A stretch of DNA of 64,000 nucleotides, taken from contig NC_007964.1 in assembly GCF_000013885.1 (NCBI RefSeq), forward strand, positions 2,342,001 through 2,406,000. Reading direction: 5' to 3'. The position numbers and the translations under genes were made by a program. The DNA is from Nitrobacter hamburgensis X14 (GTDB taxonomy: Bacteria > Pseudomonadota > Alphaproteobacteria > Rhizobiales > Xanthobacteraceae). Under the pieces are notes generated by a model. That model worked only from the letters and a program-made list of their open reading frames with translations, made no database searches and was not told the DNA's origin. Shown here piece after piece: positions 33,230 through 41,623 of this stretch. Positions within the stretch are counted from its first letter, which is position 1. The number at the start of each line of letters is the position of its first letter.

Positions 33230-34963
33230 ATGGCGCTCCGAACGAATGTCCAAAGACGGCCGGGTTCGGCGATGTATTACGCAAGGGTCGCCATTCCCCA
33301 AGACCTTCAACCCCTCTATCCCACTAAGACAGGGACCAGTAAACAGGAGCTTTGGAAGTCGCTGGGGACGCGCGATCCGAAAGAGGCCGTAGCGAAGGCC
33401 CGCCCGGTGCTGGCGCGATGGGAAGCGGAATTTGAGCGGCTACGGACGCGCCGCCAGCCGACGCCGGCCGATCTCAGCAAGGCCGTCTGGGACCACTACG
33501 AGGGCGAATTGGAGCGGGACCGACAGGAACGGACCGCCTCTGCCCGGCCAGCAAGATATCCAGGCGCCGCCGACGAATTGAGAACCACAGCGGACGCCGC
33601 TGGCGAGGTCACCTTAGAGGACGCCGGGAACTTCCTCGTGATTCGCAATGCCGCTCAGTGGGGCCGCGAACAGCGGGAACCGCACCTTGAAACGCTTCGG
33701 CTGCATCTGGCGAGGGGTGAAACCGCCTTGATCGAATGGGCCGCCGACGACGTGATCCAGCGCGAAGGGTTAATGATTCCTAAAGACTCGTCCGTCTATC
33801 GCGACCTTTGCCAGCGGCTACAGCGGTCCGAAATAGAGAAGCTACAGCGAACGCTCGAACGGAACCAAGGCAACTTCACCGGCACGCCCGCCGATCCGAT
33901 AGTCGTGCCGTCCTACCCGACCATGGGGAAAAAGCAGGCCGCGTCCGGCGAGACGCTGGCGGAACTCTACGCCCGCTATCAGGCGGAACAGAACGGTCGC
34001 GTCACGCAAGACACGTGGAATCAGAACGCCGGGATTGTGCCGCTGTTTTTCGAGTTTATCGGAGAGACTTTGCATATCAGCGCGATTACGCGGAAGGCTG
34101 TCCGGGACTGGAAACACGCCCTCGCCTCTTGGCCCCGCAAAGCGACCAGCATCAAGCAATTCGAGGGCATGTCGTTCCGCAAGGTGATCGAGGCTAACAA
34201 GACGGTCGGAAAACCGGTCATCAGCGCCAGAACGACGAACAGATATATCAGCGCCATCGCCCCGTTCTGCCAATGGCTATTCGATGCCGAATATATCGAG
34301 CAGGACGCCTGCCAGCGGATGCACCTTGCCGTCGATAAGAAAAAACGGACGGTCTATCCGTGGTCCGGTGACGAATTGAAACTGATCTTTACATCGCCGC
34401 TCTTTGGGAAGTGCCGGGGCGAGCGGCAAGAACACCTACCGGGCAAGGTCGAGATTCGGGATTGGCGCTATTGGTTGCCGTATCTCGCAGCCTATAGCGG
34501 CGCGCGCCTTGGCGAGTTGTCGCAAATGCTGACCGCCGACGTTCGGCAACACCATGGCGTCTGGATCCTCCACATCACGCCGGAAGGGTCGCAAGACAAG
34601 TCCGTCAAGACGGACGGCAGCGCCCGCGTGGTGCCGCTGCATTCGCGGCTCATTGAACTTGGATTCCTGGACTATCACGCGCGTATGGTTGAGCGTGGCG
34701 AGAAACAGCTATTCCCGGAGTTGAAGCCGGACACGCGCGGACACTATTCGCGAATGCCGTCACGTTTCTTTGCGGGCTACTTCAAAAATATTGGCGCTAA
34801 AGAGGACAAGAGCCGGAATTTCCATAGCTTCCGGCATAGCGCGGCTGACGCCTTCCGGCGTGGCGGGTATATGGACGAAACGTTCGGCCCCCTACTCGGT
34901 CACACCAAAGGCAGCACGACGGGGCTTTATGGCAACGTGCCGCAAGGACCGGCGATATCGTGA
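33230..34963 (+). CDS. Tyrosine recombinase / phage-type integrase
   Basis: 577 residues, at the long end for island integrases. N-terminal region begins MALRTNVQRRPGSAMYYARV (DUF6538-like), then a long helical linker. The SAM-like core-binding domain is near residues 240-360. The catalytic domain shows Arg in SGARLGEL, HSFRHSAAD (HxxR box) and LGHTKGSTTGLYG with the nucleophilic Tyr. It is placed 114 bases from the tRNA-Pro att copy and points into the island, as expected of the element's own integrase. The reading frame is intact. Confidence 0.9.
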   Translation: MALRTNVQRRPGSAMYYARVAIPQDLQPLYPTKTGTSKQELWKSLGTRDPKEAVAKARPVLARWEAEFERLRTRRQPTPADLSKAVWDHYEGELERDRQERTASARPARYPGAADELRTTADAAGEVTLEDAGNFLVIRNAAQWGREQREPHLETLRLHLARGETALIEWAADDVIQREGLMIPKDSSVYRDLCQRLQRSEIEKLQRTLERNQGNFTGTPADPIVVPSYPTMGKKQAASGETLAELYARYQAEQNGRVTQDTWNQNAGIVPLFFEFIGETLHISAITRKAVRDWKHALASWPRKATSIKQFEGMSFRKVIEANKTVGKPVISARTTNRYISAIAPFCQWLFDAEYIEQDACQRMHLAVDKKKRTVYPWSGDELKLIFTSPLFGKCRGERQEHLPGKVEIRDWRYWLPYLAAYSGARLGELSQMLTADVRQHHGVWILHITPEGSQDKSVKTDGSARVVPLHSRLIELGFLDYHARMVERGEKQLFPELKPDTRGHYSRMPSRFFAGYFKNIGAKEDKSRNFHSFRHSAADAFRRGGYMDETFGPLLGHTKGSTTGLYGNVPQGPAIS

Positions 34964-34965
34964 CG

Positions 34966-35505
34966 CTACATTTCTGAACTAGCGAGAGGATGCCTCACAG
35001 CATCACTTGTAAGAAACATGCCGTAGACAAATAGTCCAAGCGATACAAACGCAACCAAAACCGCTGCGATATGAAAGAGAATATTCCAACGTCTCCACGT
35101 TCGAAATTTTGGTCCATCCACTATGAACGGATGTTCATATGTCGCCCTCTTGCTCGCAATTGTCCCGGCCATCGTGTAGTTAGTTAAATACGAGAGGGCC
35201 ATGGCGAGAACTGCGAGCGCCACGCCAAATGCAAACCATTTTATGGTTGATGCGACATTCGCCACCTTAAGAAAATCAATTTCGCGCTTCGCAGCAACCC
35301 CGCCAAGGAAAGTTAAAATCGTAATCGCGGCACTGCCATTGATGACAACCAGCGTTTTGAGCGCAATATTTCCTGCTTCTATTGATGCTTTGTTGATGTA
35401 ATGAAAAAGCTCGCGAGTGGCGTCATGCTGGCGATGCGCGTTCTCCCGATTTAGCTCATACGTCCACTTCGCACGATCAAAAGGTGGCGTATTGTTTTCA
35501 GCCAT
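34966..35505 (-). CDS. Hypothetical four-helix membrane protein
   Basis: 179 residues. Hydrophobic segments near ALKTLVVINGSAAITILTFLGGVA, WFAFGVALAVLAMALSYL and ILFHIAAVLVAFVSLGLFVYG indicate three or four membrane helices with a cytosolic N terminus rich in polar residues. No enzymatic motif seen. Its stop meets the integrase stop tail-to-tail. Base composition is more AT-rich than the surrounding core genes, consistent with island cargo. The pattern (soluble N terminus, then helix pair) resembles small membrane proteins of defence or toxin systems, but nothing specific supports that. Confidence 0.65.
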   Translation of the reverse strand: MAENNTPPFDRAKWTYELNRENAHRQHDATRELFHYINKASIEAGNIALKTLVVINGSAAITILTFLGGVAAKREIDFLKVANVASTIKWFAFGVALAVLAMALSYLTNYTMAGTIASKRATYEHPFIVDGPKFRTWRRWNILFHIAAVLVAFVSLGLFVYGMFLTSDAVRHPLASSEM

Positions 35506-35532
35506 CGATTCCCCCGTCTAGCTTCCCGGCGG

Positions 35533-35853
35533 TCAACCGCCGTACTTGATCCGCGTGGCGTAGGAATCCCCGGACTTCATTTCCGCCACGACGGACGCCT
35601 TCCCTCCGCACAGATCAGTGCCGACGATAAGCGCGGCTTGCGTGTTTCTTCGGCGCTCAATCATGTCGTCTGGCATAATCACGATCGACGTGGTTCTGAC
35701 GCCGCGCATATCGATACCGTTGGCATCGCGAACCCACTGCACCTGATAAGGGGTATCCTCAACAGTGACGATTCTATTTTCGGCATGGACCCAACGCATT
35801 GCGTCACCACCACCGCAGCCCGAAAAGAGAAGCCGCGAGGCAACCAGCAACAA
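35533..35853 (-). CDS. Small putative lipoprotein
   Basis: About 106 residues if it starts at the TTG at 35853; ATG at 35799 is the alternative and would lose the lipobox. The N terminus LLLVASRLLFSGCGG has a hydrophobic run and lipobox LFSGC. The body contains two Cys-free beta-like stretches and a single later Cys (TDLCGGKASVVAEMKSGD). It starts within 12 bases of the end of the upstream degenerate lipoprotein frame. Function unknown. Confidence 0.5.
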   Translation of the reverse strand: MLLVASRLLFSGCGGGDAMRWVHAENRIVTVEDTPYQVQWVRDANGIDMRGVRTTSIVIMPDDMIERRRNTQAALIVGTDLCGGKASVVAEMKSGDSYATRIKYGG

Positions 35854-35864
35854 AATATTTCGCT

Positions 35865-36104
35865 TCAGCCGCGCTTCTCGATCACGTTGTAGCCTCGACC
35901 GGCCATACAGTCGGAGATCATAGTTGCGGCGCCGACGAACGAGGCTTGCTACTTCTTGTGCCGGCACTCGTTCAGGTCATTGTTGTATTTAGCCTGGTCG
36001 ACGCCGGCCATGTCGACCAGCGGACCTTCATAGGGGGAGTGACCAGCGCAGCCGGCAAGCAGCACTCCAGACATAGTGAGACCGATAGCAAAAATTCTTT
36101 TCAT
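35865..36104 (-). pseudogene. Lipoprotein gene broken by in-frame TAG, glycine-zipper middle missing
   Basis: From ATG 36104 the frame reads a signal and lipobox (LLAGCAGHSPYEGP), then VDQAKYNNDLNECRHKK and a TAG at 35949. The same frame continues past the stop with GAATMISDCMAGRGYNVIEKRG to TGA at 35865. Intact relatives in the Bradyrhizobium group join these ends through a Gly/Ala-rich (glycine-zipper) segment, absent here. So the gene lost its middle and is a pseudogene; the N-terminal part alone could still make a 51-residue lipoprotein. Confidence 0.6.
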
Positions 36105-36223
36105 GAAGCACCCCCGCTCCATCACAGCGTAGGAGACAATTCGGGGCAACAAAAAAAGGCGCGGTATAATTCGCGCCTCTTTGTGTCCTATGTCAGATGA
36201 TCCGCTCTATGCGGCTTCCTGCA

Positions 36224-36813
36224 TTAGCGTGTAGCGCCCAAACGATATTTCAGACCCATACCGCTCCGATCGACAATTACCTCGGATTCGTCACGATCAA
36301 CGATAACCGTAATGATGTTGCGCTTAGGGATTCGCATTTGGCGATGCCTGCATCCGGCACCTGAATGCCGCGATGTCCACGCGCAAAACCCTCGGCAACA
36401 TTCCTGTCGGTGGTCCACGATATTCCTAACACCCGATCAACTGAACAGCCGCGATACAGCGTCACCATTTCCGGCAGGCCATCGAAAAAGCGGCGCTGGT
36501 CGTCGCTCCAATACTCTGACGCCTAGTCAAAACAGTTGGTCATTATATCAGGCAGTTGCTCACGTAGACACCAAGTGTCGTCACAACTAGACCAGTAGTC
36601 GTGAAACACGCGCCAAAAAACCTCGTCGTCCGCGAGCCAAGTCAAGCTAAGCATAAGTTCGGCGCGATCTTCGCTTTCTACGCCGATACCATAAAGATGG
36701 TCACCGATACCTTCCACAAGGTCATCGCCTGTCAACTCGGCAAGACCCAGCTTTTCAAGTTGCGTTTTCCACTCATTAAATGCGGTCTTAAAATCGTCTG
36801 CCGTATCACTCAT
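36224..36813 (-). pseudogene. Broken hypothetical gene (in-frame TAG plus frameshift)
   Basis: From ATG 36813 (MSDTADDFKTAFNEWKTQLE) a frame runs 96 residues to TAG at 36523. The same frame then continues SEYWSDDQRRFFDGLPEMV to a segment LYRGCSVDRVLGISWTTDRNVAEGFARGH. A shift to another frame near 36335 is needed to reach IPKRNIITVIVDRDESEVIVD, ending at 36224. The three pieces look like one protein of about 195 residues; the YRG...FARGH part vaguely recalls ADP-ribosyltransferase-type folds, which is only a guess. Confidence 0.55.
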
Positions 36814-36876
36814 GGCTGCAACATAGCGGCGAGGTCGCGGATTGCTCACGGCAGGCGATCACGAAATGTGTAGTCC

Positions 36877-37223
36877 TCATTTCAGTGAGATGGGCCGATG
36901 ATCTTCAACGGCACCTGAATCGGAAAATTTAGTGCCCTTGCCCGCCAGAAGTTCCTTTAGCTGGTCGCGCATCCGCTCCGCCTTTTCATACCTAAGCGAT
37001 GCAACCGTGACCTTGTCGATTGCAACGATGATCTGGGTGGCTGCGTTCACGCATGAAATTCGGCCGAACGCATTATCAACCCCTGCCAGCGCTTCGCCTA
37101 ACGCGGCTTCTAATCCCTGAGCTTCGACTAAGCTCAGTGTGAGCGGATCACCGCCATCGATCGTAAGGTCGACCGCTACGTCCCCTTCTGGTGGCTTCTT
37201 GGCTATAAGCGTCCAGCTGCTCA
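36877..37223 (-). CDS. Small hypothetical protein of the island
   Basis: About 115 residues, starting MSSWTLIAKKPPEGDVAVDL. The start codon overlaps the stop of the upstream gene (caATGAgc), a sign of translational coupling, although that gene is now split by an IS. Predicted as a beta-rich N half and a helical C half (EKAERMRDQLKELLAG). No motif recognised. The coupled pair may be a small structural module of a phage-like cluster, but there is no direct evidence. Confidence 0.6.
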
Positions 37224-37320
37224 TTGCTTAATCTTCCTCTGCCATTTCGCGCGGATGCTCTCGGGCCGATCTTCCTCCTCCGGGCGCGAATGCTCGGGCC
37301 AGATGTCCAGTTGCAAACCT

Positions 37321-38167
37321 AGGCTCAGGACTCATTGATCAGAGCCAGAAGATGATGGTTGCTGCGATGCAGATAGCGGACATGAATGTGTGAGCACACC
37401 GATCGTAGCGGGTATGGATACGTCGCCAGTCCTTGAGCCTTCCGAACATATTCTCGATTTTGTGCCGCTGGCGATAGAGCACCCGATCATATTCGATTTT
37501 CTCTTTGCGGTTTGACTTTGATGGGATGCATGCGGTGATGCTGCGCGCGGCGAGAGCCTGACGGAACCAGTCGGCGTCGTAACCCTTGTCGGCGAGCAAC
37601 TGCCTGGCGGGCGGCAGCGCATCGATCATCAGGGCCGCGCCTTTGTAATCGCTCATCTGGCCCTCGCTGAGCAGCATGATGATGGGGCGGCCTTGACCGT
37701 CGCATACGGCGTGCAGTTTGGAGTTCAGGCCGCCCTTGGTGCGCCCAATACATCGGGAAACAGGCCCTTTTTTAAAAGGCTGGCGGCGGTACGGTGCGCC
37801 TTCAAATGCGTGGCGTCGATCATTAATCGCTTCGGAGCGCCGCCCTTACGAGCCAGTTCAGCAAATATCTTGTTGAAGACGCCAAGCCGGCTCCAGCGCA
37901 CGAACCGGTTATAGATCGTCTTGTACGGACCATAGCCCGGCGGTGCATCGCGCCAGCGCAGACCATTCCTGATAACGAAGATGATGCCGCTGATCACCCG
38001 CCGATCGTCAACCCTCGCAATCCCGTGCGACAACGGAAAATACGGTTCGATCCGGCGCATCTGCGCCTCAGTGAGCAGAAACAAATCGGACATCGCGGCG
38101 TCTCCCAGCAACGCCAATGAATCAGTCCAAACACCTCTCCACAAGAAAATTAATGGGTCCTGAGCCT
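37321..38167 (-). mobile_element. IS5-family (IS427-like) insertion sequence, 847 bp
   Basis: Terminal inverted repeats AGGCTCAGGAC (37321 onward) and GTCCTGAGCCT (ending 38167), with one mismatch a little further in. CTA/TAG flanks on both sides fit the TA/CTAG-type target of this group. It carries a two-frame transposase. Confidence 0.85.
37339..38093 (-). CDS. IS5-family transposase made by -1 programmed frameshifting
   Basis: Frame A starts at ATG 38093 (MSDLFLLTEAQMRRIEPYFP) and runs to about 37725. An A6G slippery heptamer (minus strand, 37767-37773) lies where the frames overlap. A -1 shift there continues RCIGRTKGGLNSKLHAVCDG and on to the C-terminal half with LLADKGYDADWF (second catalytic Asp) and KIENMFGRLKDWRRI (catalytic Glu region). 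Frame A holds the first Asp (MIDATHLKAH). Together this is a complete DDE transposase of about 250 residues. Both halves appear intact, so the element may be active. Confidence 0.85.
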
Positions 38168-38401
38168 AGGACGAGCTTCACGTCGTCAGGTTCAATGCGC
38201 CCGGTCCATGGCGAGTGTTCGATTTTGAGCGACAGCATAGCCGGTGCGAACCGGACAAGGGTCGCAGCCGCCGCGACAGCCACGTTGTAATCATCATCAG
38301 GAAGATATTGCATTTTCAGGCCCCGTGTTTTGGCTGTGAACGACGGCAAGGAAACATATTCGCGGAATCGGCGCAAGATATTTTATATAATAATTTCAAA
38401 T

Positions 38402-38424
38402 GCTTAAGTCAGAACTGACTTAAG
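38402..38424. terminator. Perfect palindrome across the HUH-like gene stop
   Basis: CTTAAGTCAG and CTGACTTAAG arms with a 2-base centre overlap the stop codon of the minus-strand gene. AT-rich sequence follows (TATATAATAATTT on the plus strand at 38385-38397), so it may be a terminator or a protein-binding site. Confidence 0.45.
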
Positions 38425-39267
38425 CAAGCTGCCCCGCATGATCCGGCGGATTTCCGAATAGGTCCATTCGGCTTTGCGTTGTAGCGGCCGGGTGATCGTG
38501 AAGGTTCGGGGACCGATGATCCTCGCGACCTTCCGCTGATTGCGCAGGCTGTAGCTGGCCCAGCCGTCGTCGCAGGGCTTCCGACTGATCCAAAGCTGCT
38601 TGTGCTCGCCCCGCCCCTTCCACTTCCCCCATGCTGTCTTCATAATTTTCCTAATGGCCGGATGCTGTTCAAGGACAGCGGCAAACGCGCCATGAATGTG
38701 TAGGCGCTTGTCATCGTCGATGTCGAGACAGAGCCAATAGGGCAGATCAACACCCGCCCGCTTTAGCAACAGATCAAAGGGACGCTTTAGATGGTCTAGG
38801 AATCCCGCTGGATTCGCTTTGGCTGCTTCGATGGTCTCCGGGAGCAGATTGAAGGCGAACGCATGGGCGGACTTCCCTGAGAGTTGTAGGGCAGCCGTCG
38901 CCGCCACGGCTTTGACGCCGTCCTCTACAAGAGACCATGTGGGGATAAGGTTGTCGTTGGCTGGGGTGAGTGACGGTGAAGGGGTGTTAGGAGCGTATGT
39001 TAGAATGGGTGATGAATGGGGAGAATAGAGGGGTGATGGTGTGACAACTAAAGATGTCGGAACAGCCGTTTGGGGTGCGGGACAAAAAGACCGCATTTTT
39101 GCTAGGGTTTTTGAATCTTTTGAGGGTGTCCGGCGACGACGCGGCGAAACATTTTTGGACCGTAACCGCTGAACATTTTTGGACCGCTTTTTGTTGTCGT
39201 GGTCCTGCGAAATTGAGGCGAGCGTGCTATATTGTTTTTGTTCTAGCTTCTGTCTGAGCAACGGCAA
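38404..39267 (-). CDS. Possible HUH-type replication initiator / endonuclease
   Basis: 287 residues from the first Met (39267), or 230 from Met at 39096, which would place two direct repeats upstream as an origin. The C-terminal domain has the order seen in HUH endonucleases: LPYWLCLDIDDDK (possible motif with acidic residues), LHIHGAF (His-Ile-His, the HUH metal motif) and then WASYSLRNQRK, offering a catalytic Tyr and Lys. The N-terminal 60 residues are low-complexity (Pro/Ser-rich). No helicase domain. A rolling-circle Rep or a relaxase of the island is my inference; no full-length family match is recognised. Confidence 0.5.
   Translation of the reverse strand: MPLLRQKLEQKQYSTLASISQDHDNKKRSKNVQRLRSKNVSPRRRRTPSKDSKTLAKMRSFCPAPQTAVPTSLVVTPSPLYSPHSSPILTYAPNTPSPSLTPANDNLIPTWSLVEDGVKAVAATAALQLSGKSAHAFAFNLLPETIEAAKANPAGFLDHLKRPFDLLLKRAGVDLPYWLCLDIDDDKRLHIHGAFAAVLEQHPAIRKIMKTAWGKWKGRGEHKQLWISRKPCDDGWASYSLRNQRKVARIIGPRTFTITRPLQRKAEWTYSEIRRIMRGSLLKSVLT
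39148..39186. repeat. Two iteron-like direct repeats near the HUH-like gene start
   Basis: AACATTTTTGGACCG occurs at 39148-39162 and 39172-39186, exactly 24 bases apart. They lie inside the long version of the HUH-like gene but upstream of its internal Met at 39096, where a replication origin or autoregulatory operator would be expected. Confidence 0.55.
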
Positions 39268-39283
39268 GTTAGGACTCCCTTAG

Positions 39284-40150
39284 CAGTCTGCTGAAAAGCG
39301 CACAGAATTACGGGGTTTTATTGCGAGGCTGGCTGTTGAGACGGCGTGTTCGGGAGTTTGAGGTCTGGATCGGCTACGCTGCGACGAGTTTGGGGATGCG
39401 GATCAGATTGTAGGCGACCAGATTGAGCAGGAAGTTGGCGGCGACGCGAGCGATGCCGCGATGTTTGGTCTTGCGCATGGTGCCGTGCTGCTTGCCCCAC
39501 CCGAAAATGCACTCGATCATCGCGCGGCGCGATTGCGACATGCCGTAGCCCGGATGCCGCGTAGTTCGTTCGTCGATGGCGCTGGTGCGGGTCTTGCCGG
39601 TTCTGGTGACGGCCCGGTTCTGTGTCACATGCGGCGTCACGTTGATGGCGCGAAGATTGGCGACATGATCGGCGGTATCGTACGCCTTGTCCTCACCGGC
39701 CGTGATGCGGTGGCCGGCAGCTTTGCCTTTGGCCTCCAGCATGATCTCCGAGGCGCGGCGCTCGGCGGTGCCATTGGCGTGCGTAACCATGCCGGCCACC
39801 GCCAGCCCATGCCGGTTCTCCATGGTGGCGTGGCCCATATAGCAAAGATTCGCCTCCTGTCCGGCTGCCTTGCGGTAGAGCCGGCTGTCGGGGTCGCTGG
39901 TACTTGCATGGGTGTCGTTCTTGCGCTTCTGGCCATGGAAGTTCGCGCCGTCATTATCGTCACCGCGACCGTCCCTGGGACGAAAGCTCTTCTGTGAAGC
40001 CCAAGCTTCGATCAGCGTTCCGTCCACCGAAAAGTGCTCGTCCGACAGCCGCGGCTTGACCTGCGGATGGTTCAGAAGCCTGGTCATGAACTTCTTGAGC
40101 ACCTCGCCGTTCTGCAACCGCTCCCGGTTCTTGGTGAAGGTGGTCGCGCT
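39284..40150 (-). mobile_element. 5'-truncated IS5-family element
   Basis: The left end CAGTCTGCTGAAAAG resembles the terminal repeat of the intact IS at 57905 (CAGGCTGTTGAAGAAG). The transposase frame (39374-40117) begins only at its middle and is fused, near 40150, to the start of a phage portal gene. About 110 N-terminal residues and the right terminal repeat are missing, so this copy cannot move on its own. Confidence 0.75.
39374..40117 (-). pseudogene. IS5-family transposase, N-terminally truncated
   Basis: 247 residues matching the C-terminal two thirds of the transposase at 58021-59130: HFSVDGTLIEAWASQKSF (first Asp), GEDKAYDTADHV (second Asp) and AMIECIFGWGKQHG (Glu). Just upstream the frame FTKNRERLQNGEV is still readable to about 40150, where homology to the portal gene takes over. 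Missing its first third, it is taken as inactive. Confidence 0.8.
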
Positions 40151-40388
40151 CTTTGGAGCCGTTCGCGCCGCGCTGGTAAACGATCAGGGGAAGCTGGCCG
40201 ATGGTCTCGCTGATGGCCTGAACGCCGCACCGGACCGGCGCGCATTCCATGGCGGTGCGCGGGGTGACGACGATCCCGGCAGCGGACGTGCCGCCGCTGA
40301 ACTGCTCAAAGAGCCACGGATCGGGGTTCGATACGCCCGACTTGGTTTCGAGGCATAGGAAGGATTTGAAGCGAGTAACGAATGACAT
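40150..40388 (-). pseudogene. Phage portal protein, N-terminal stump
   Basis: From ATG 40388: ETKSGVSNPDPWLFEQF, then TPRTAMECAPVRCGVQAISE and TIGQLPLIVYQRG, the characteristic start of HK97-type portal proteins. The frame breaks into the truncated IS at about 40150 after GSKER. Only about 80 of some 400 residues remain. It differs clearly from the portal of the tRNA-Glu element, so it came from another phage. With the gp10-like gene at 32.5 kb (same strand) it may be the other end of a single ancient head-tail cluster. Confidence 0.75.
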
Positions 40389-40700
40389 TCCGATTTCGAG
40401 TCGCAAGAGGGTCCAGCTTCTCGCCGAACCATTCGCACTCTCTCTCGGAATGGTCACCGCCCTATGGGCGCTGCGTGACCGTTTCACGGTCTCTCGGAAA
40501 TCACCGCGCAAATCGAAACTTGAAAAGGTCGCGTAACGATATTCCGTTTCGTGACCCTGAACTGTAACTATATTACGGAAAGTTGTGGCGAAATAAAGGA
40601 GTGTTACCGAAAACTGCTCCGGATAACTGTTACGGAATGCCACTTATTGTGCAGTGCATATACCGTATAAGTAATTTAAATTATTACATTATCAGCAATA
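40389..40700. other. Gene-free end of the tRNA-Pro island
   Basis: 312 bases, AT-rich toward tRNA-Pro, with several TTACGGAA / TTCCGTTT-like words (for example near 40533, 40572 and 40631). These could be recombinase or regulator sites but form no clean array. A minus-strand frame through here into the portal stump has no plausible product. Confidence 0.4.
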
Positions 40701-40777
40701 TGGTCGGGGCAGCTGGATTCGAACCAACGACCTGCAGTACCCAAAACTGCCGCGCTACCAGGCTGCGCTATACCCCG
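40701..40777 (-). tRNA. tRNA-Pro (anticodon TGG)
   Basis: 77 bases including encoded CCA. Acceptor CGGGGTA pairs with TGCCCCG; anticodon stem GCAGT/ACTGC encloses loop TTTGGGT with TGG; T-loop GTTCGAATC is present. Its last 16 bases are duplicated at 33101-33116, marking it as the integration target of the neighbouring island. Confidence 0.96.
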
Positions 40778-40831
40778 ATCTGCTGGGAACCGATGTCGTT
40801 ACATGCTTCCAGCTGGCCCAGCAAGCCGCCC

Positions 40832-40956
40832 AGAGCCTCCGCTCCTGATGGAATCGGAAACGGGGCTCTATGACTTTGATTTGACGCGTTTTCTTCACGC
40901 GAACAGGTGCTCTCCTCGGGTCAAGCTCGAGGACATGCTTCGCTCGAAAACGCTCG
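40832..40956. repeat. Dispersed palindromic repeat (family B)
   Basis: AGAGCCTCCGCTCCTGATGG, GGGGCTCTATGACTTTGATT, TTTCTTCACGCGAAC and CTTCGCTCGAAAACGCTC in the order of the copies at 57798 and 61793, with an extra CGGGTCAAGCTCGAGG insertion. Located between tRNA-Pro and the DUF192 stop. Confidence 0.75.
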
Positions 40957-40963
40957 AATGATC

Positions 40964-41455
40964 TCAATGGCCGTTGAAGAGCGGGTGCGAGACCCGGTCG
41001 CCCGGCGCGATGCCATATTTTTTCGCGGTCCCCGCGATCACCTCGAGCACACCTTTGGTCGGACCGCGTGAGGGGATGATCCGGGTCGAGAGCGGCTCGG
41101 TGTTCTCGGCGATCCGGAGGATGCGGCCGTCGGGGCCGATAAAGATCATGTCGAGCGAGATGTAGGTGTTCTTCATCCACATCGACACCTGCTGGGCCGG
41201 AGAAAAATCGAACAGCATGCCCTGCCCGTCCGGCAGATGCTTCCGATACATCAGTCCCGTGGCTTTTTCCTCCTCGGTCGTCGCCATCTCGACCGAGAAC
41301 ATCTTCACGCCGGCTCGAGTTGCGATTTCCAGCGGCTGGAATTCGGCGGCATGGACACCGGCGCAGCCCGGCGTAACCATGCCTATCCACGAAAGCAGCG
41401 CAACCCATAAACCGGCGCGCAGCCACTCAAGACCGACCTTCCGCACTCGTATCAT
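40964..41455 (-). CDS. DUF192 family exported protein
   Basis: 163 residues from ATG 41455 (MIRVRKVGLEW), with a signal segment (LWVALLSWIGMVTPGCAGVHA) that includes a possible lipobox (TPGCA). The DUF192 body shows EKATGLMYRKHLPDGQGMLFDF, SMWMKNTYISLDMIFIGPDGRI and the late PSRGPTKGVLEVIAGTAKKYG. Function is unproved. It is downstream of the double cold-shock-domain gene, a pairing common in alphaproteobacteria, and 168 bases separate them. Confidence 0.88.
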   Translation of the reverse strand: MIRVRKVGLEWLRAGLWVALLSWIGMVTPGCAGVHAAEFQPLEIATRAGVKMFSVEMATTEEEKATGLMYRKHLPDGQGMLFDFSPAQQVSMWMKNTYISLDMIFIGPDGRILRIAENTEPLSTRIIPSRGPTKGVLEVIAGTAKKYGIAPGDRVSHPLFNGH

Positions 41456-41623
41456 CTGGCAACCTGTCAGGAACGAAGGATCATGCGCAACCGCCGAAGA
41501 CGGCCGCCGGCCACGACCCATAGCGGGCGGGCCCTGCCGCCACAAAACACGATTTCCGGAAGGTCGGACCTCAAGTGATCAAATCCCGCGCGGGTCACCT
41601 TCGGCGACGGCCCGTTCGTCAGA

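Larger units (their letters stand above)
37221..38313 (-). pseudogene. Small gene interrupted by an IS5-type element
   Basis: The 5' part starts at ATG 38313 (MQYLPDDDYNVAVAAAATL) and reaches ...DDVKLVL at the IS edge (38168). The 3' part resumes at 37320 as GLQLDIWPEHSRPEEEDRP and ends in TGA at 37221. Joining them without the IS (37321-38167) and one copy of the CTA flank restores an open frame of about 80 residues. Insertion is therefore recent enough that the reading frame is intact on both sides. Confidence 0.7.
33101..40716. mobile_element. Integrated island at tRNA-Pro(TGG), about 7.6 kb
   Basis: The 16-mer TGGTCGGGGCAGCTGG occurs at 40701-40716, where it is the 3' end of tRNA-Pro (minus strand), and again at 33101-33116, 114 bases before a tyrosine-recombinase gene. 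This is the classical layout of a tRNA-targeting integrative element. Cargo: two membrane/lipoprotein genes, several broken genes, a possible HUH replication protein, an IS5-type element, a truncated second IS and the start of a portal gene. Decay (stops, frameshifts, IS) suggests it is no longer mobile. Confidence 0.8.

Noticed and set aside
35865..36104. Read-through or recoding (pyrrolysine-like) of the in-frame TAG
   Set aside because: The Gly-rich middle is also missing, which fits deletion decay better than recoding.
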